Of a stretch of 64,000 nucleotides of DNA, positions 52,710 through 61,066 are shown piece after piece. The stretch comes from Dokdonia sp. Hel_I_53 (GTDB taxonomy: Bacteria > Bacteroidota > Bacteroidia > Flavobacteriales > Flavobacteriaceae): contig NZ_VISL01000001.1 of NCBI RefSeq assembly GCF_007827465.1, forward strand, positions 625,001 to 689,000, given 5' to 3'. Made by a program: the position numbers and the translations under genes. The notes below the pieces were generated by a model. It searched no databases and was not told the DNA's origin. It saw nothing but the letters and a program-made list of their open reading frames with translations. Each line of letters begins with the position of its first letter. Position 1 is the stretch's first letter.

Positions 52710-54758
52710 CTACTCAGGGTATTCTATTCTTAAGTGATAGATGTTATTAAGTTTCTTTTTGAGAACCTTTTTAATCTGCTGTATTTCTTTAAATGTAATA
52801 TTTGCATTAAGAAATTGACCTTCATTCATTTGCTTTTTAATAATCTTTTCTACAAACGCATCAATGAGTGTGGATGTCGGATTTTTAAGACTTTTTGAAG
52901 CAGCTTCAACGCTATCTGCCATCATCAAAATAGCAGTTTCTTTACTAAATGGCAAAGGACCTGGGTATTGAAATTTTTTGATACTCACGTCTTCATCTTC
53001 TTCCTTTGCTTTCATGTAAAAATACTGGACGGTACTTGTGCCATGATGTGTTCTAATAAAATCTATTACACGGTCTGGAAGATTATATTTCCGGGCAAGT
53101 TCTATACCAGTGATCACATGATCAATAATGATACGAGCACTCTCTACTGGCGATAAATCATCATGACTATTTACTCCTGTTGCTTGATTTTCTGTAAAAT
53201 CTGTAGGATTTTGCATTTTCCCTATATCATGATAAAGAGCCCCAACTCTAACTAACATGGCATTTGCTCCAATTTCATTTGCAGCAGCTTCAGATAAATT
53301 TGCAACATTCAAACTGTGGTGGAAAGTTCCTGGAGCTTTATCTGCTAGCTTTTTTAGTAATTTAGAATTTGTATCAGATAACTCCAAAAGGGAAACATCG
53401 CTTACTAAACCAAAAACCTTTTCATAAATATAAATAAGAGGTTGAACAAACAATGTAGCAAGACCGGCTAACATAAACATACCAAACTCTTCTAGGGCTA
53501 ACCCATCAGTCCCTCCTTCATTGACAATATTAAATGCAAAATAAGCCAAAATATAAATGGAAGTAATCTGACCTACAGATATGAATAGATTTGCTCGTTT
53601 GTATAATTCAGGAACCGTTAATATTGTAACGATTCCCGCTATCACTTGTAAAAAGAAATATTCAAAACTATTAGGAACTATAAATCCCAACAATAGTATT
53701 GCAATTACATGAGTAAATAATCCCATTCTAGCATCAAAAAAGGCTTTGATTACGAGCGGAAGTATACATAATGGTACCGCATAGATATACTCTGGACGCA
53801 ATTTGACCACTGCAGTAGTCAATAAAACCATTAAAAGAATATTAAAAAATATAAAAGTAATTTTTGTATTATTAGCAAATACCTCAGGACGATAGGTTCT
53901 AATAAATAACAACATCATTATTAATGCAAGTAACACTAACAAAATATATCCAAATAAAACCCAGTTGTATCTTAAATCACTAAAATTTTGTGATTCGTAT
54001 TTTGTTTTAAGAGATAAAACTTTTTGTAATGCTTCCCCTTCTACTAATTCACCTCTAGAGATTATAAGACTACCCTTAGGTACCACACCTCTAGTTTTAG
54101 ACATTTGATTTAGCTCTTCTTGTAATGATTGTTCTGTAAGTTCTTCATCTAATGATACGTTAGCCTCTAAGCCGTCAAAATAAAGCTGTAAATATTGATT
54201 TTTATAATCTCTGTAATCTCCCTCATTAATCTTAGACGTAAGTTTTGCTGTAATATCACTTAGAATATATAATTCACTTAAAGTGATTTCTGAAACTGTA
54301 TTTCCTTTTTTAAGAAAAACAAGTTTACTTTCATCGTATAGTGGTTTATTTTTTATAACACCGCTCTTATAAATATCTCTTAATAAGTTGAATCCATATT
54401 TTTTTAATTTCCTTAGTTTTGATTTTGAAGCTAACGTATCACCAAAAACTTTAGAAAAATTAGAGTCATAGGTACTATAAATTTTCTCGACGACCTCTTG
54501 ATTATAGGTAAAGTATACTGCAGATTGCGATTCTATCTTATTCCGCTCTGCAGAGAGAACTTCATTACTTTTAAGAATTGCAAAATCCTCATCTGCATAC
54601 AAATTTTCATATTGCCAAGGGAAACCTTTTTCAATTTCATATTGAAACTTTCCACTTTTAGGAAAAAAATAGACAATAAGACCTGCGCAAACTATAATTA
54701 GTAAGAGCTTATAAATTAAGTCCTGATACTTGTAAAATGTTAATGTTATTGTGCGCAT
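52710..54758 (-). CDS. 7TM-HD family phosphohydrolase (PgpH-like)
   Basis: 682 residues. An N-terminal membrane helix (~15-30) is followed by a long extracytoplasmic domain to about residue 260, then a block of about seven helices (~268-460; LFGYILLVLLALIMMLL, HVIAILLLGFIVPNSF and so on) and a C-terminal HD domain: FHHSLNVANLSEAA, ALYHDIGKM, FIRTHHGTS and the late MMADSVEAA. The plan matches the 7TMR-HD family whose best-known member, PgpH, hydrolyses cyclic di-AMP to pApA. Cyclic di-AMP turnover is therefore the best guess. Inner membrane, monocistronic. Confidence 0.93.
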   Translation of the reverse strand: MRTITLTFYKYQDLIYKLLLIIVCAGLIVYFFPKSGKFQYEIEKGFPWQYENLYADEDFAILKSNEVLSAERNKIESQSAVYFTYNQEVVEKIYSTYDSNFSKVFGDTLASKSKLRKLKKYGFNLLRDIYKSGVIKNKPLYDESKLVFLKKGNTVSEITLSELYILSDITAKLTSKINEGDYRDYKNQYLQLYFDGLEANVSLDEELTEQSLQEELNQMSKTRGVVPKGSLIISRGELVEGEALQKVLSLKTKYESQNFSDLRYNWVLFGYILLVLLALIMMLLFIRTYRPEVFANNTKITFIFFNILLMVLLTTAVVKLRPEYIYAVPLCILPLVIKAFFDARMGLFTHVIAILLLGFIVPNSFEYFFLQVIAGIVTILTVPELYKRANLFISVGQITSIYILAYFAFNIVNEGGTDGLALEEFGMFMLAGLATLFVQPLIYIYEKVFGLVSDVSLLELSDTNSKLLKKLADKAPGTFHHSLNVANLSEAAANEIGANAMLVRVGALYHDIGKMQNPTDFTENQATGVNSHDDLSPVESARIIIDHVITGIELARKYNLPDRVIDFIRTHHGTSTVQYFYMKAKEEDEDVSIKKFQYPGPLPFSKETAILMMADSVEAASKSLKNPTSTLIDAFVEKIIKKQMNEGQFLNANITFKEIQQIKKVLKKKLNNIYHLRIEYPE

Positions 54759-54897
54759 ATATATAAATACCTTAAGCTAAAGTACTAAATAATTATGGGT
54801 TGAAAATAACCTTTATCCCTAGTCTTAAGACGAGTGTTTCTAAGAAAATTTCTTACATTCGCGACAACGTTTTCTATGTTATAAAACAAACATTATC

Positions 54898-56079
54898 ATG
54901 AATAAAAAAGTAGTAATAGTATCTGCAGTTCGTACACCTATTGGAAGTTTCATGGGTTCGCTATCCTCAGTAACTGCAACAAAATTAGGTTCTATAGCCA
55001 TTAAAGGAGCTTTAGATAAAATAAACCTCTCCCCTTCTCAAGTGGATGAAGTTTATATGGGTAATGTTGTTCAGGCGGGTGTTGGTCAAGCTCCAGCTAG
55101 ACAAGCAGCTCTAGGTGCTGGAATTCCTGATACTGTTCCTTGTACTACAGTAAATAAAGTTTGTGCATCTGGAATGAAATCAGTAATGATGGCTGCACAG
55201 TCTGTGCTTCTAGGGGATGCAGACGTTGTAGTTGCTGGAGGCATGGAAAACATGAGTTTAATACCGCATTATGTACACCTTCGTAATGGTCATAAGTTTG
55301 GTCCTCAAACAATGATTGATGGTATGCAAAAAGATGGTCTAGTAGATGCGTATGATGGTAATGCAATGGGGGTATGTGCAGATGCCTGCGCAGTTAAATA
55401 TGATTTTTCACGAGAAGAGCAAGATGCATACGCTATACAATCTTATAAACGAAGTGCAGCAGCATGGGGAGCTGGAAAATTTGACAACGAAGTAGTTCCT
55501 GTACCTGTACCACAAAGAAGAGGAGATGCACTTATAATCGATAAAGATGAAGAGTACAGAAATGTCAAGATGGAAAAAATACCAGCACTCCGTGCTGCCT
55601 TTTCTAAAGACGGGACAGTAACGGCTGCAAATGCTTCTACCATTAATGATGGTGCAGGTGCAGTGATTGTGATGAGTGAAGAAAAAGCAAAAGCGCTTAA
55701 CTTAACTCCATTATGTACTATAGAAAGTTACGCAGATGCAGCACAAGAGCCTGAGTGGTTTACTACTGCTCCTTCAAAAGCACTTCCAAAAGCACTATCA
55801 AAAGCAAATGTAACTCAAGATCAAATAGACTTTTTTGAATTTAATGAAGCATTTTCGGTTGTAGGACTTGCTAATATGAAGATACTTGGACTTGAAGATA
55901 GCAATGTAAATGTAAATGGTGGAGCCGTTTCTCTTGGACATCCGCTTGGATGTAGCGGGGTACGTATATTAATTACATTAATTAATGTCTTGAAACAAAA
56001 TAATGGAACATTAGGAGCTGCTGCTATTTGTAATGGTGGTGGTGGTGCATCAGCAATGGTTATTAAAAATAATAACTAG
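54898..56079 (+). CDS. Acetyl-CoA C-acetyltransferase (biosynthetic-type thiolase)
   Basis: 393 residues, normal thiolase length. Active-site nucleophile Cys89 in VNKVCASGMKSVM, His in GGAVSLGHPLGCSG near residue 348, and the second catalytic Cys in CNGGGGASA near 379. The enzyme joins two acetyl-CoA to acetoacetyl-CoA (or runs in reverse in fatty acid or amino-acid degradation). No adjacent 3-hydroxyacyl-CoA dehydrogenase is present. The NlpC/P60 gene starts 23 bases after the stop, so the two may be in one transcript. Confidence 0.94.
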   Translation: MNKKVVIVSAVRTPIGSFMGSLSSVTATKLGSIAIKGALDKINLSPSQVDEVYMGNVVQAGVGQAPARQAALGAGIPDTVPCTTVNKVCASGMKSVMMAAQSVLLGDADVVVAGGMENMSLIPHYVHLRNGHKFGPQTMIDGMQKDGLVDAYDGNAMGVCADACAVKYDFSREEQDAYAIQSYKRSAAAWGAGKFDNEVVPVPVPQRRGDALIIDKDEEYRNVKMEKIPALRAAFSKDGTVTAANASTINDGAGAVIVMSEEKAKALNLTPLCTIESYADAAQEPEWFTTAPSKALPKALSKANVTQDQIDFFEFNEAFSVVGLANMKILGLEDSNVNVNGGAVSLGHPLGCSGVRILITLINVLKQNNGTLGAAAICNGGGGASAMVIKNNN

Positions 56080-56102
56080 ATTTTTTAGATAACTTCAAAC
56101 GT

Positions 56103-56852
56103 ATGCGCTACGGTATTTGCCAGCTCAGTATTGTCCCTATGCGTGCAGAACCCTCTGACCGCAGTGAACTTGTAAACCAAGTTCTTTATGGAGAGCATTT
56201 TAAAGTTGTAGAGTTGCGCAAAAATTGGAGTAGAGTAAAGCTTTCCCATGATAAATATGAGGGTTGGATTGACAATAAACAATATATAGAAATTACAGAA
56301 GATGAATACGCTTTCGCGAAAGCAAAACCTCTTCAACTTGTAACTGATCCTGTTCAATTTGTAACAACTAACAAAAAGGAACTTTTAACGATTGTACTAG
56401 GTGCCTCTGTAGGAAATTTAAATATACTTAAAGCAACCTATGACGGGGATTTTCAAAGCGATAAAAAACAAAAAAAACATCTCATAGAAACAGCGCTGCT
56501 GTATATGAAGTCTCCATATCTATGGGGAGGAAGAACGATCTTTGGGATAGACTGCAGTGGTTTTACACAAATGGTGTACCGCTTAAATGGATATTTTTTG
56601 AAACGCGATGCTTCTCAGCAAGCTAGTCAAGGTGAAGCCCTAAGTTTTATTGAGGAAAGTGAACCTGGAGATCTTGCTTTTTTTGACAATGCTGAGGGTT
56701 TAATCACGCATGTGGGCATTATAATGGAAAATAATTACATCATTCACGCACATGGCGAAGTACGCATAGATCGGTTGGACCATTCAGGAATCTATAATCC
56801 ACATACTCGAAGTCATACACACAAACTAAGAGTCATTAAAAAAATCATTTAA
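56103..56852 (+). CDS. C40 (NlpC/P60) cell-wall peptidase with SH3-like N-terminal region
   Basis: 249 residues. The N-terminal ~65 residues form an SH3b-like module (CQLSIVPMRAEPSDRSELVNQVLYGE, WSRVKLSHDKYEGWI). The C-terminal half is an NlpC/P60 domain with the catalytic triad Cys-His-His: GIDCSGFTQMVYRLN near residue 152, GLITHVGIIM near 200 and IIHAHGEVRID near 215. Enzymes of this kind cut D-gamma-Glu-diaminopimelate bonds in peptidoglycan. I see no signal peptide, so export is not obvious; recycling of wall peptides in the cytosol is the alternative. A palindrome copy (56309-56323) is read AFAKAK in the linker after the SH3 module. Confidence 0.93.
   Translation: MRYGICQLSIVPMRAEPSDRSELVNQVLYGEHFKVVELRKNWSRVKLSHDKYEGWIDNKQYIEITEDEYAFAKAKPLQLVTDPVQFVTTNKKELLTIVLGASVGNLNILKATYDGDFQSDKKQKKHLIETALLYMKSPYLWGGRTIFGIDCSGFTQMVYRLNGYFLKRDASQQASQGEALSFIEESEPGDLAFFDNAEGLITHVGIIMENNYIIHAHGEVRIDRLDHSGIYNPHTRSHTHKLRVIKKII
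56309..56323. repeat. Iterated palindrome, copy in the NlpC/P60 gene
   Basis: CGCTTTCGCGAAAGC, read Ala-Phe-Ala-Lys-Ala in the linker after the SH3-like module. Confidence 0.95.
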
Positions 56853-56885
56853 AAAAACCGCTTTCATATATGAAGCGGTTTTTTT
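56852..56885 (+). terminator. Rho-independent terminator of the thiolase/NlpC unit
   Basis: AAAAAACCGCTT and AAGCGGTTTTTTT arms with a bulged T and the inner self-complementary CATATATG. It overlaps the end of the stop codon region. The A-run and T-run allow termination in both directions. Confidence 0.88.
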
Positions 56886-56899
56886 AAAGTGTTAAAATG

Positions 56900-56942
56900 A
56901 CTAGTCCTAAATAATTACTCTGTAAGATTATTTAGGACTAGT
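56900..56942 (-). terminator. Hairpin downstream of the TPR gene
   Basis: A perfect 16-bp stem, ACTAGTCCTAAATAAT with ATTATTTAGGACTAGT, around an 11-base loop. It lies 14 bases after the stop of 56957-58210. The T-run behind it on the minus strand is short (CATTTTAAC), so it is a hairpin of mixed terminator quality, but the NlpC/P60 terminator follows at once. Confidence 0.75.
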
Positions 56943-56956
56943 GAAAAGTGTAAATT

Positions 56957-58210
56957 TTAATTTGCTTCTAAAGTTTCAATGCGAGCTTTCATCGCGTCTG
57001 CTTTTGAAGTCATACCTAACTGCTCATAAATTCCGTACAAAGAACGAGCAACAGCAATATAATCAGATCTAAACTCTAAAGCTTTCTCTAAATATGGCAG
57101 TGCACTTTTATATATACCTTCTCGTTTTAGTTTAAGCTCGTCATACTTTTTAAAATCAGCGTTTGAAGTTCCTAAACTATTCATTTGATCTACAATGGCT
57201 CTTTCTTCAGATAATATGAGTACTGCAAGATTGTTATAGGCTGCTGCATAGTCCCCTTTAATCTCGATGGCTTTTTCGTAGTATTTTCTAGCCTTTTCTT
57301 TATTGCCTTGTTGATCTGCTCCTACTCCTAGATTATAATACAGTTCTGCATTATTAGGGTCCATTTTTAAAACCTCTGTAATAGTTTCCTCATATTTATC
57401 CATTCGCTTCATTTTTAGATAAATATCAGCCTCAGATCGTAATAATGCTAAATCATTTGGATTTTCTCTACGTGCTAAAGCCATCGCATTAAGCGCATCA
57501 TCATTCTTACCCTGTGATACATAAATTAGAGCAATGTTTTTTGTGATTTCTGCACTTTTTGGTTCTGAAAGACGTTCTGTTGGATTGATGTGCGTTTTTG
57601 ACATTATTAAAAGGTCACGCTCATTCTTGTTAGAAATAAGTTCCTCTTCTCCTGTATCAGCATTAGTTGCAAAATATTGTAATTCGCTACCAGAATAATT
57701 TAAATCACGGAGCTGGATGTAGTTTTTCAAAGCTGTGTCATAATCTTTTGCATTTATCGCATTTGAAGCGGCAAAATAGAGGTACACAGTATCTTTTTTA
57801 CTGTAATCGTAAGCCTTTTCAAGTTTTGTTGCTGCATTAGAGTAATTTTCTTGATTTTGATCATCTACAGCGCCATTAACTAAAGAAGTAACAACACTAG
57901 ACAAACCTTGTGTCGCATCGTCATCATATTTAGTGCCTTTCAGACTTGAAAAGGCAATGGCTGCTTTCTCAAGATCAGCTTCATTTTTATTGTTTACTCC
58001 AAGATATGCTTGAGCTTTTAAAAGAGTAAACTTTTCTTTTGTTTTATCATCCATTTCAGACTCTAAGGCTGCTGCTGGAGCTAGCAGTGTTTTTGCTTCT
58101 CCATAACTTCCAGATTTGATAGCCTTCTCTATAGCTTTTACTTCTTTTTTTTGTGCAAATACCACGGATGAAGCAGCAAGTGCTATTGTAAATAAAAATT
58201 TAGTTCTCAT
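56957..58210 (-). CDS. Secreted tetratricopeptide-repeat protein
   Basis: 417 residues. Signal peptide 1-19 (FLFTIALAASSVVFAQ). At least five TPR-like helical pairs: NYSNAATKLEKAYDYSK, KDYDTALKNYIQLRDLNY, GKNDDALNAMALARRENPND, NAELYYNLGVGADQQGN-KARKYYEKAIEIKG, and ALPYLEKALEFRSDYI. Family unknown beyond TPR; similar proteins in Bacteroidota are often periplasmic assembly or stress factors. Gene lies 66 bases after gyrA on the same strand. A terminator-like hairpin and its own -7 box sit in that gap, so it can be read alone or from read-through of gyrA. Confidence 0.9.
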   Translation of the reverse strand: MRTKFLFTIALAASSVVFAQKKEVKAIEKAIKSGSYGEAKTLLAPAAALESEMDDKTKEKFTLLKAQAYLGVNNKNEADLEKAAIAFSSLKGTKYDDDATQGLSSVVTSLVNGAVDDQNQENYSNAATKLEKAYDYSKKDTVYLYFAASNAINAKDYDTALKNYIQLRDLNYSGSELQYFATNADTGEEELISNKNERDLLIMSKTHINPTERLSEPKSAEITKNIALIYVSQGKNDDALNAMALARRENPNDLALLRSEADIYLKMKRMDKYEETITEVLKMDPNNAELYYNLGVGADQQGNKEKARKYYEKAIEIKGDYAAAYNNLAVLILSEERAIVDQMNSLGTSNADFKKYDELKLKREGIYKSALPYLEKALEFRSDYIAVARSLYGIYEQLGMTSKADAMKARIETLEAN

Positions 58211-58231
58211 TTTGAATATTTAATTAAAAAA

Positions 58232-58270
58232 TTAAGGGTTGCAAAATTACTTAAAATTATCCAACCCTAA
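58232..58270 (-). promoter_or_regulatory. Overlapping gyrA hairpin and TPR-gene -7 box
   Basis: On the minus strand TTAGGGTTG pairs with CAACCCTTAA (one bulge), and the second arm is followed by TTTTTT, as in a terminator. Inside the loop region lies TAATTTTG (58249-58242), a full TAnnTTTG box, 31 bases before the TPR ATG. I see no good -33 element. Terminator of gyrA and promoter of the next gene would therefore overlap. Confidence 0.45.
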
Positions 58271-58276
58271 TTCTTT

Positions 58277-60805
58277 CTACTCCTCTTCTTCAGAAGAATT
58301 TTTAGTTGGGGTTGAATTTTGACTTGAATCTGGATTTCCTTCTAAGTCATCTTCATCAATATCGTCTTCGTCACTCTTCACCTTTGCCACTGCTGCTATA
58401 CTATCATTACCTTTTAAGTTTATGAGTCGTACTCCTTGAGTGGCACGCCCCATCACTCTTAATGATGATACTTCCATACGTATAGCAATCCCTGATTTAT
58501 TGATGATCATTAAATCATCTTCGTCAGTAACATTTTTTATAGCAACTAGCTCACCGGTTTTCTCCGTGACAGAAATAGTTTTAACGCCTTTTCCTCCTCG
58601 GTTAGTAATGCGATAATCTTCGAGACTACTACGTTTACCATATCCTTTTTCAGAAACGACGAGAATATTGCTTTCTGTATCGTTTACAGAAACCATACCA
58701 ACTACTTCATCATTATCACTTGCAAGAGTTATGCCACGAACACCAGAAGCATTTCTACCCATAGGTCTTGTTTTGCTTTCCTCAAACCTAATTGCTTTTC
58801 CTGATTTAAGAGCAAGCATCACTTGGCTTTCTCCTGTTGTAAGCTTTGCTGAAAGAAGTTCATCATCATCCTTAATGGTTATAGCATTAATACCGTTAGT
58901 ACGAGGTCTAGAATATTGTTCAAGGGCAGTTTTCTTAACTTGACCTTTCTTAGTGGCCATGATAATATAGTGATTGTTAATATAATCTTCATCCTTTAAG
59001 TCTCCCGTACAAACAAAAGCTTTCACATCATCATCTTGCTCAATATTGATTAGATTTTGTATAGCTCTACCTTTTGAAGTCTTACTACCCTCTGGTATTT
59101 CAAAAACACGCATCCAGAAACACTTTCCTTTTTGAGTAAAGAAAAGCATATATTGATGATTTGTTCCTACAAATAGATGCTCTAAAAAGTCTTCATTACG
59201 AGTCGTTGAAGCCTTAGTACCAACTCCACCCCTATTTTGTGTCTTATACTCGGTGAGCGAAGTTCTTTTTACATAGCCTGCGTTTGATATTGTAATTACC
59301 ACTTTTTCATCAGGAATGAGATCTGTGATACTCACATCACCTCCTGCATATTCAATTCTCGAGCGGCGCTCGTCACCATATTTATCTTTAATCTCTTGCA
59401 GTTCATCACGTATAATTTGCATACGACGTTCCTTCTTGGCTAGAATATCTTTTAGATCCTCTATAGTCTTCATGATCTCATCATACTCGTTACGAAGCTT
59501 ATCTTGTTCTAAGCCTGTAAGTTGTCTTAAACGCATTTCGACAATTGCTTTTGCTTGTATCTCAGAAAGCTTAAAACGCTCAATTAGGTTTTGTCTTGCC
59601 TCATCTGCGTTAGAACTTGCGCGAATAATAGCAATCACTTCGTCTATATTATCTGAAGCGATAATTAGACCTTCTAGTATATGTGCACGGTCTTCTGCTT
59701 TCTTTAGCTCATACTTCGTACGACGGACTACTACAATATGGCGATGCTCTACAAAATGATGAATCATATCTTTTAGATTCAACATTTCTGGACGACCATT
59801 TACTAATGCAATATTATTAACACTAAAAGAAGATTGAAGTGCGGTATATTTATATAGTTTATTGAGTACAATATTAGGAATACCATCACGCTTAAGTACA
59901 TAAACGATACGCATTCCGTTTCGGTCAGATTCATCACGAATAGCAGAAATCCCTTCGATCTTCTTTTCGTTAATCATATCTGCTGTCTTCTTAATCATAT
60001 CAGCTTTATTTACCTGATATGGTATTTCAGTCACAATAATACACTCACGACCTTTCACTTCTTCAAACTCTGCTTTTGCACGCATCACAACACGACCGCG
60101 ACCTGTTTTAAAAGCTTCACGCACTCCATCGTATCCATAGATTGTTCCACCCGTTGGAAAATCTGGAGCCTTTACATGCTCCATGAGCTCATCTACGGTA
60201 ACCTCATTGTTATCTATATAAGCATGTATACCATCAATTACCTCTGATAAGTTATGCGGTGGCATATTTGTTGCCATACCTACTGCAATTCCAGAAGCAC
60301 CATTAATTAGAAGTCCTGGTACTCTTGTAGGAAGAACTGTAGGTTCCTTTAAAGTATCATCAAAATTTAATTGATGATCAACTGTATCTTTATCTATATC
60401 TGCAAGCATGTCTTCAGATATCTTACGCATACGAGCCTCTGTATAACGCATAGCAGCAGGGCTATCCCCATCTACAGACCCAAAGTTACCTTGACCATCA
60501 ATAAGCATATAACGTAAACTCCATTCTTGAGCCATACGCACCATAGCATCGTATACAGATGTATCACCATGTGGGTGATACTTTCCTAATACCTCTCCTA
60601 CAATTCTTGCACTTTTTTTATGGGCTCCACTAGCTCGTATTCCAAGTTCATGCATTCCATAAAGTACTCGTCTATGCACTGGTTTTAAACCATCACGCAC
60701 ATCTGGTAGTGCTCGAGATACAATTACAGACATCGAGTAATCGATGTAAGCAGATTTCATTTCATCTTCAATGTTAATCGGGATCAGCTTTTCTCCGTCA
60801 GCCAT
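58277..60805 (-). CDS. gyrA: DNA gyrase subunit A
   Basis: 842 residues. Breakage-reunion domain: [20 protein letters not shown], active-site Tyr in [11 protein letters not shown] near residue 120, quinolone region [17 protein letters not shown]. The residue at the Escherichia coli Ser83 position is Thr, which I take as the normal state in this lineage. The C-terminal beta-pinwheel has the gyrase box [11 protein letters not shown] near residue 530, and the acidic Ser/Glu tail ([15 protein letters not shown]) ends the protein. With GyrB (not here) it introduces negative supercoils. 66 bases upstream of the TPR gene. Confidence 0.97.
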   Translation of the reverse strand: MADGEKLIPINIEDEMKSAYIDYSMSVIVSRALPDVRDGLKPVHRRVLYGMHELGIRASGAHKKSARIVGEVLGKYHPHGDTSVYDAMVRMAQEWSLRYMLIDGQGNFGSVDGDSPAAMRYTEARMRKISEDMLADIDKDTVDHQLNFDDTLKEPTVLPTRVPGLLINGASGIAVGMATNMPPHNLSEVIDGIHAYIDNNEVTVDELMEHVKAPDFPTGGTIYGYDGVREAFKTGRGRVVMRAKAEFEEVKGRECIIVTEIPYQVNKADMIKKTADMINEKKIEGISAIRDESDRNGMRIVYVLKRDGIPNIVLNKLYKYTALQSSFSVNNIALVNGRPEMLNLKDMIHHFVEHRHIVVVRRTKYELKKAEDRAHILEGLIIASDNIDEVIAIIRASSNADEARQNLIERFKLSEIQAKAIVEMRLRQLTGLEQDKLRNEYDEIMKTIEDLKDILAKKERRMQIIRDELQEIKDKYGDERRSRIEYAGGDVSITDLIPDEKVVITISNAGYVKRTSLTEYKTQNRGGVGTKASTTRNEDFLEHLFVGTNHQYMLFFTQKGKCFWMRVFEIPEGSKTSKGRAIQNLINIEQDDDVKAFVCTGDLKDEDYINNHYIIMATKKGQVKKTALEQYSRPRTNGINAITIKDDDELLSAKLTTGESQVMLALKSGKAIRFEESKTRPMGRNASGVRGITLASDNDEVVGMVSVNDTESNILVVSEKGYGKRSSLEDYRITNRGGKGVKTISVTEKTGELVAIKNVTDEDDLMIINKSGIAIRMEVSSLRVMGRATQGVRLINLKGNDSIAAVAKVKSDEDDIDEDDLEGNPDSSQNSTPTKNSSEEEE

Positions 60806-60891
60806 ATATAAATTGATTAGATTTTACTTCTATTTATTCTAAATACTTCTAACAAGCAATGTACAGAATTTATAGGTGTTTATAGACTTTT

Positions 60892-60907
60892 CGCTTTCGC
60901 GAAAGCG
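60892..60907. repeat. Iterated palindrome, copy between gyrA and clpC
   Basis: CGCTTTCGCGAAAGCG in the 261-base divergent gap, 86 bases upstream of the gyrA start. Confidence 0.95.
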
Positions 60908-61066
60908 TACTATTTATCAACAATATTTAACAGGTTTTTTTGATAACTACCTTGTTAAAGCACGGGCAGAGTGTCAGGTATTTCTGTAAATTGACACTAG
61001 AATAGTAAGCGGAATGGTTTTTGAATCTGTTTTACTTAAATTTACAATAGAACGAACGCAGAAGAT

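Noticed and set aside
60541..60570. Thr at the GyrA Ser83 position as a quinolone-resistance mutation
   Set aside because: The whole motif [10 protein letters not shown] looks like the normal flavobacterial form, so there is no sign of a resistance change.
2091..60907. The repeated palindrome as a CRISPR repeat or transposon end
   Set aside because: Copies are single, kilobases apart, without spacers, target-site duplications or nearby Cas or transposase genes.
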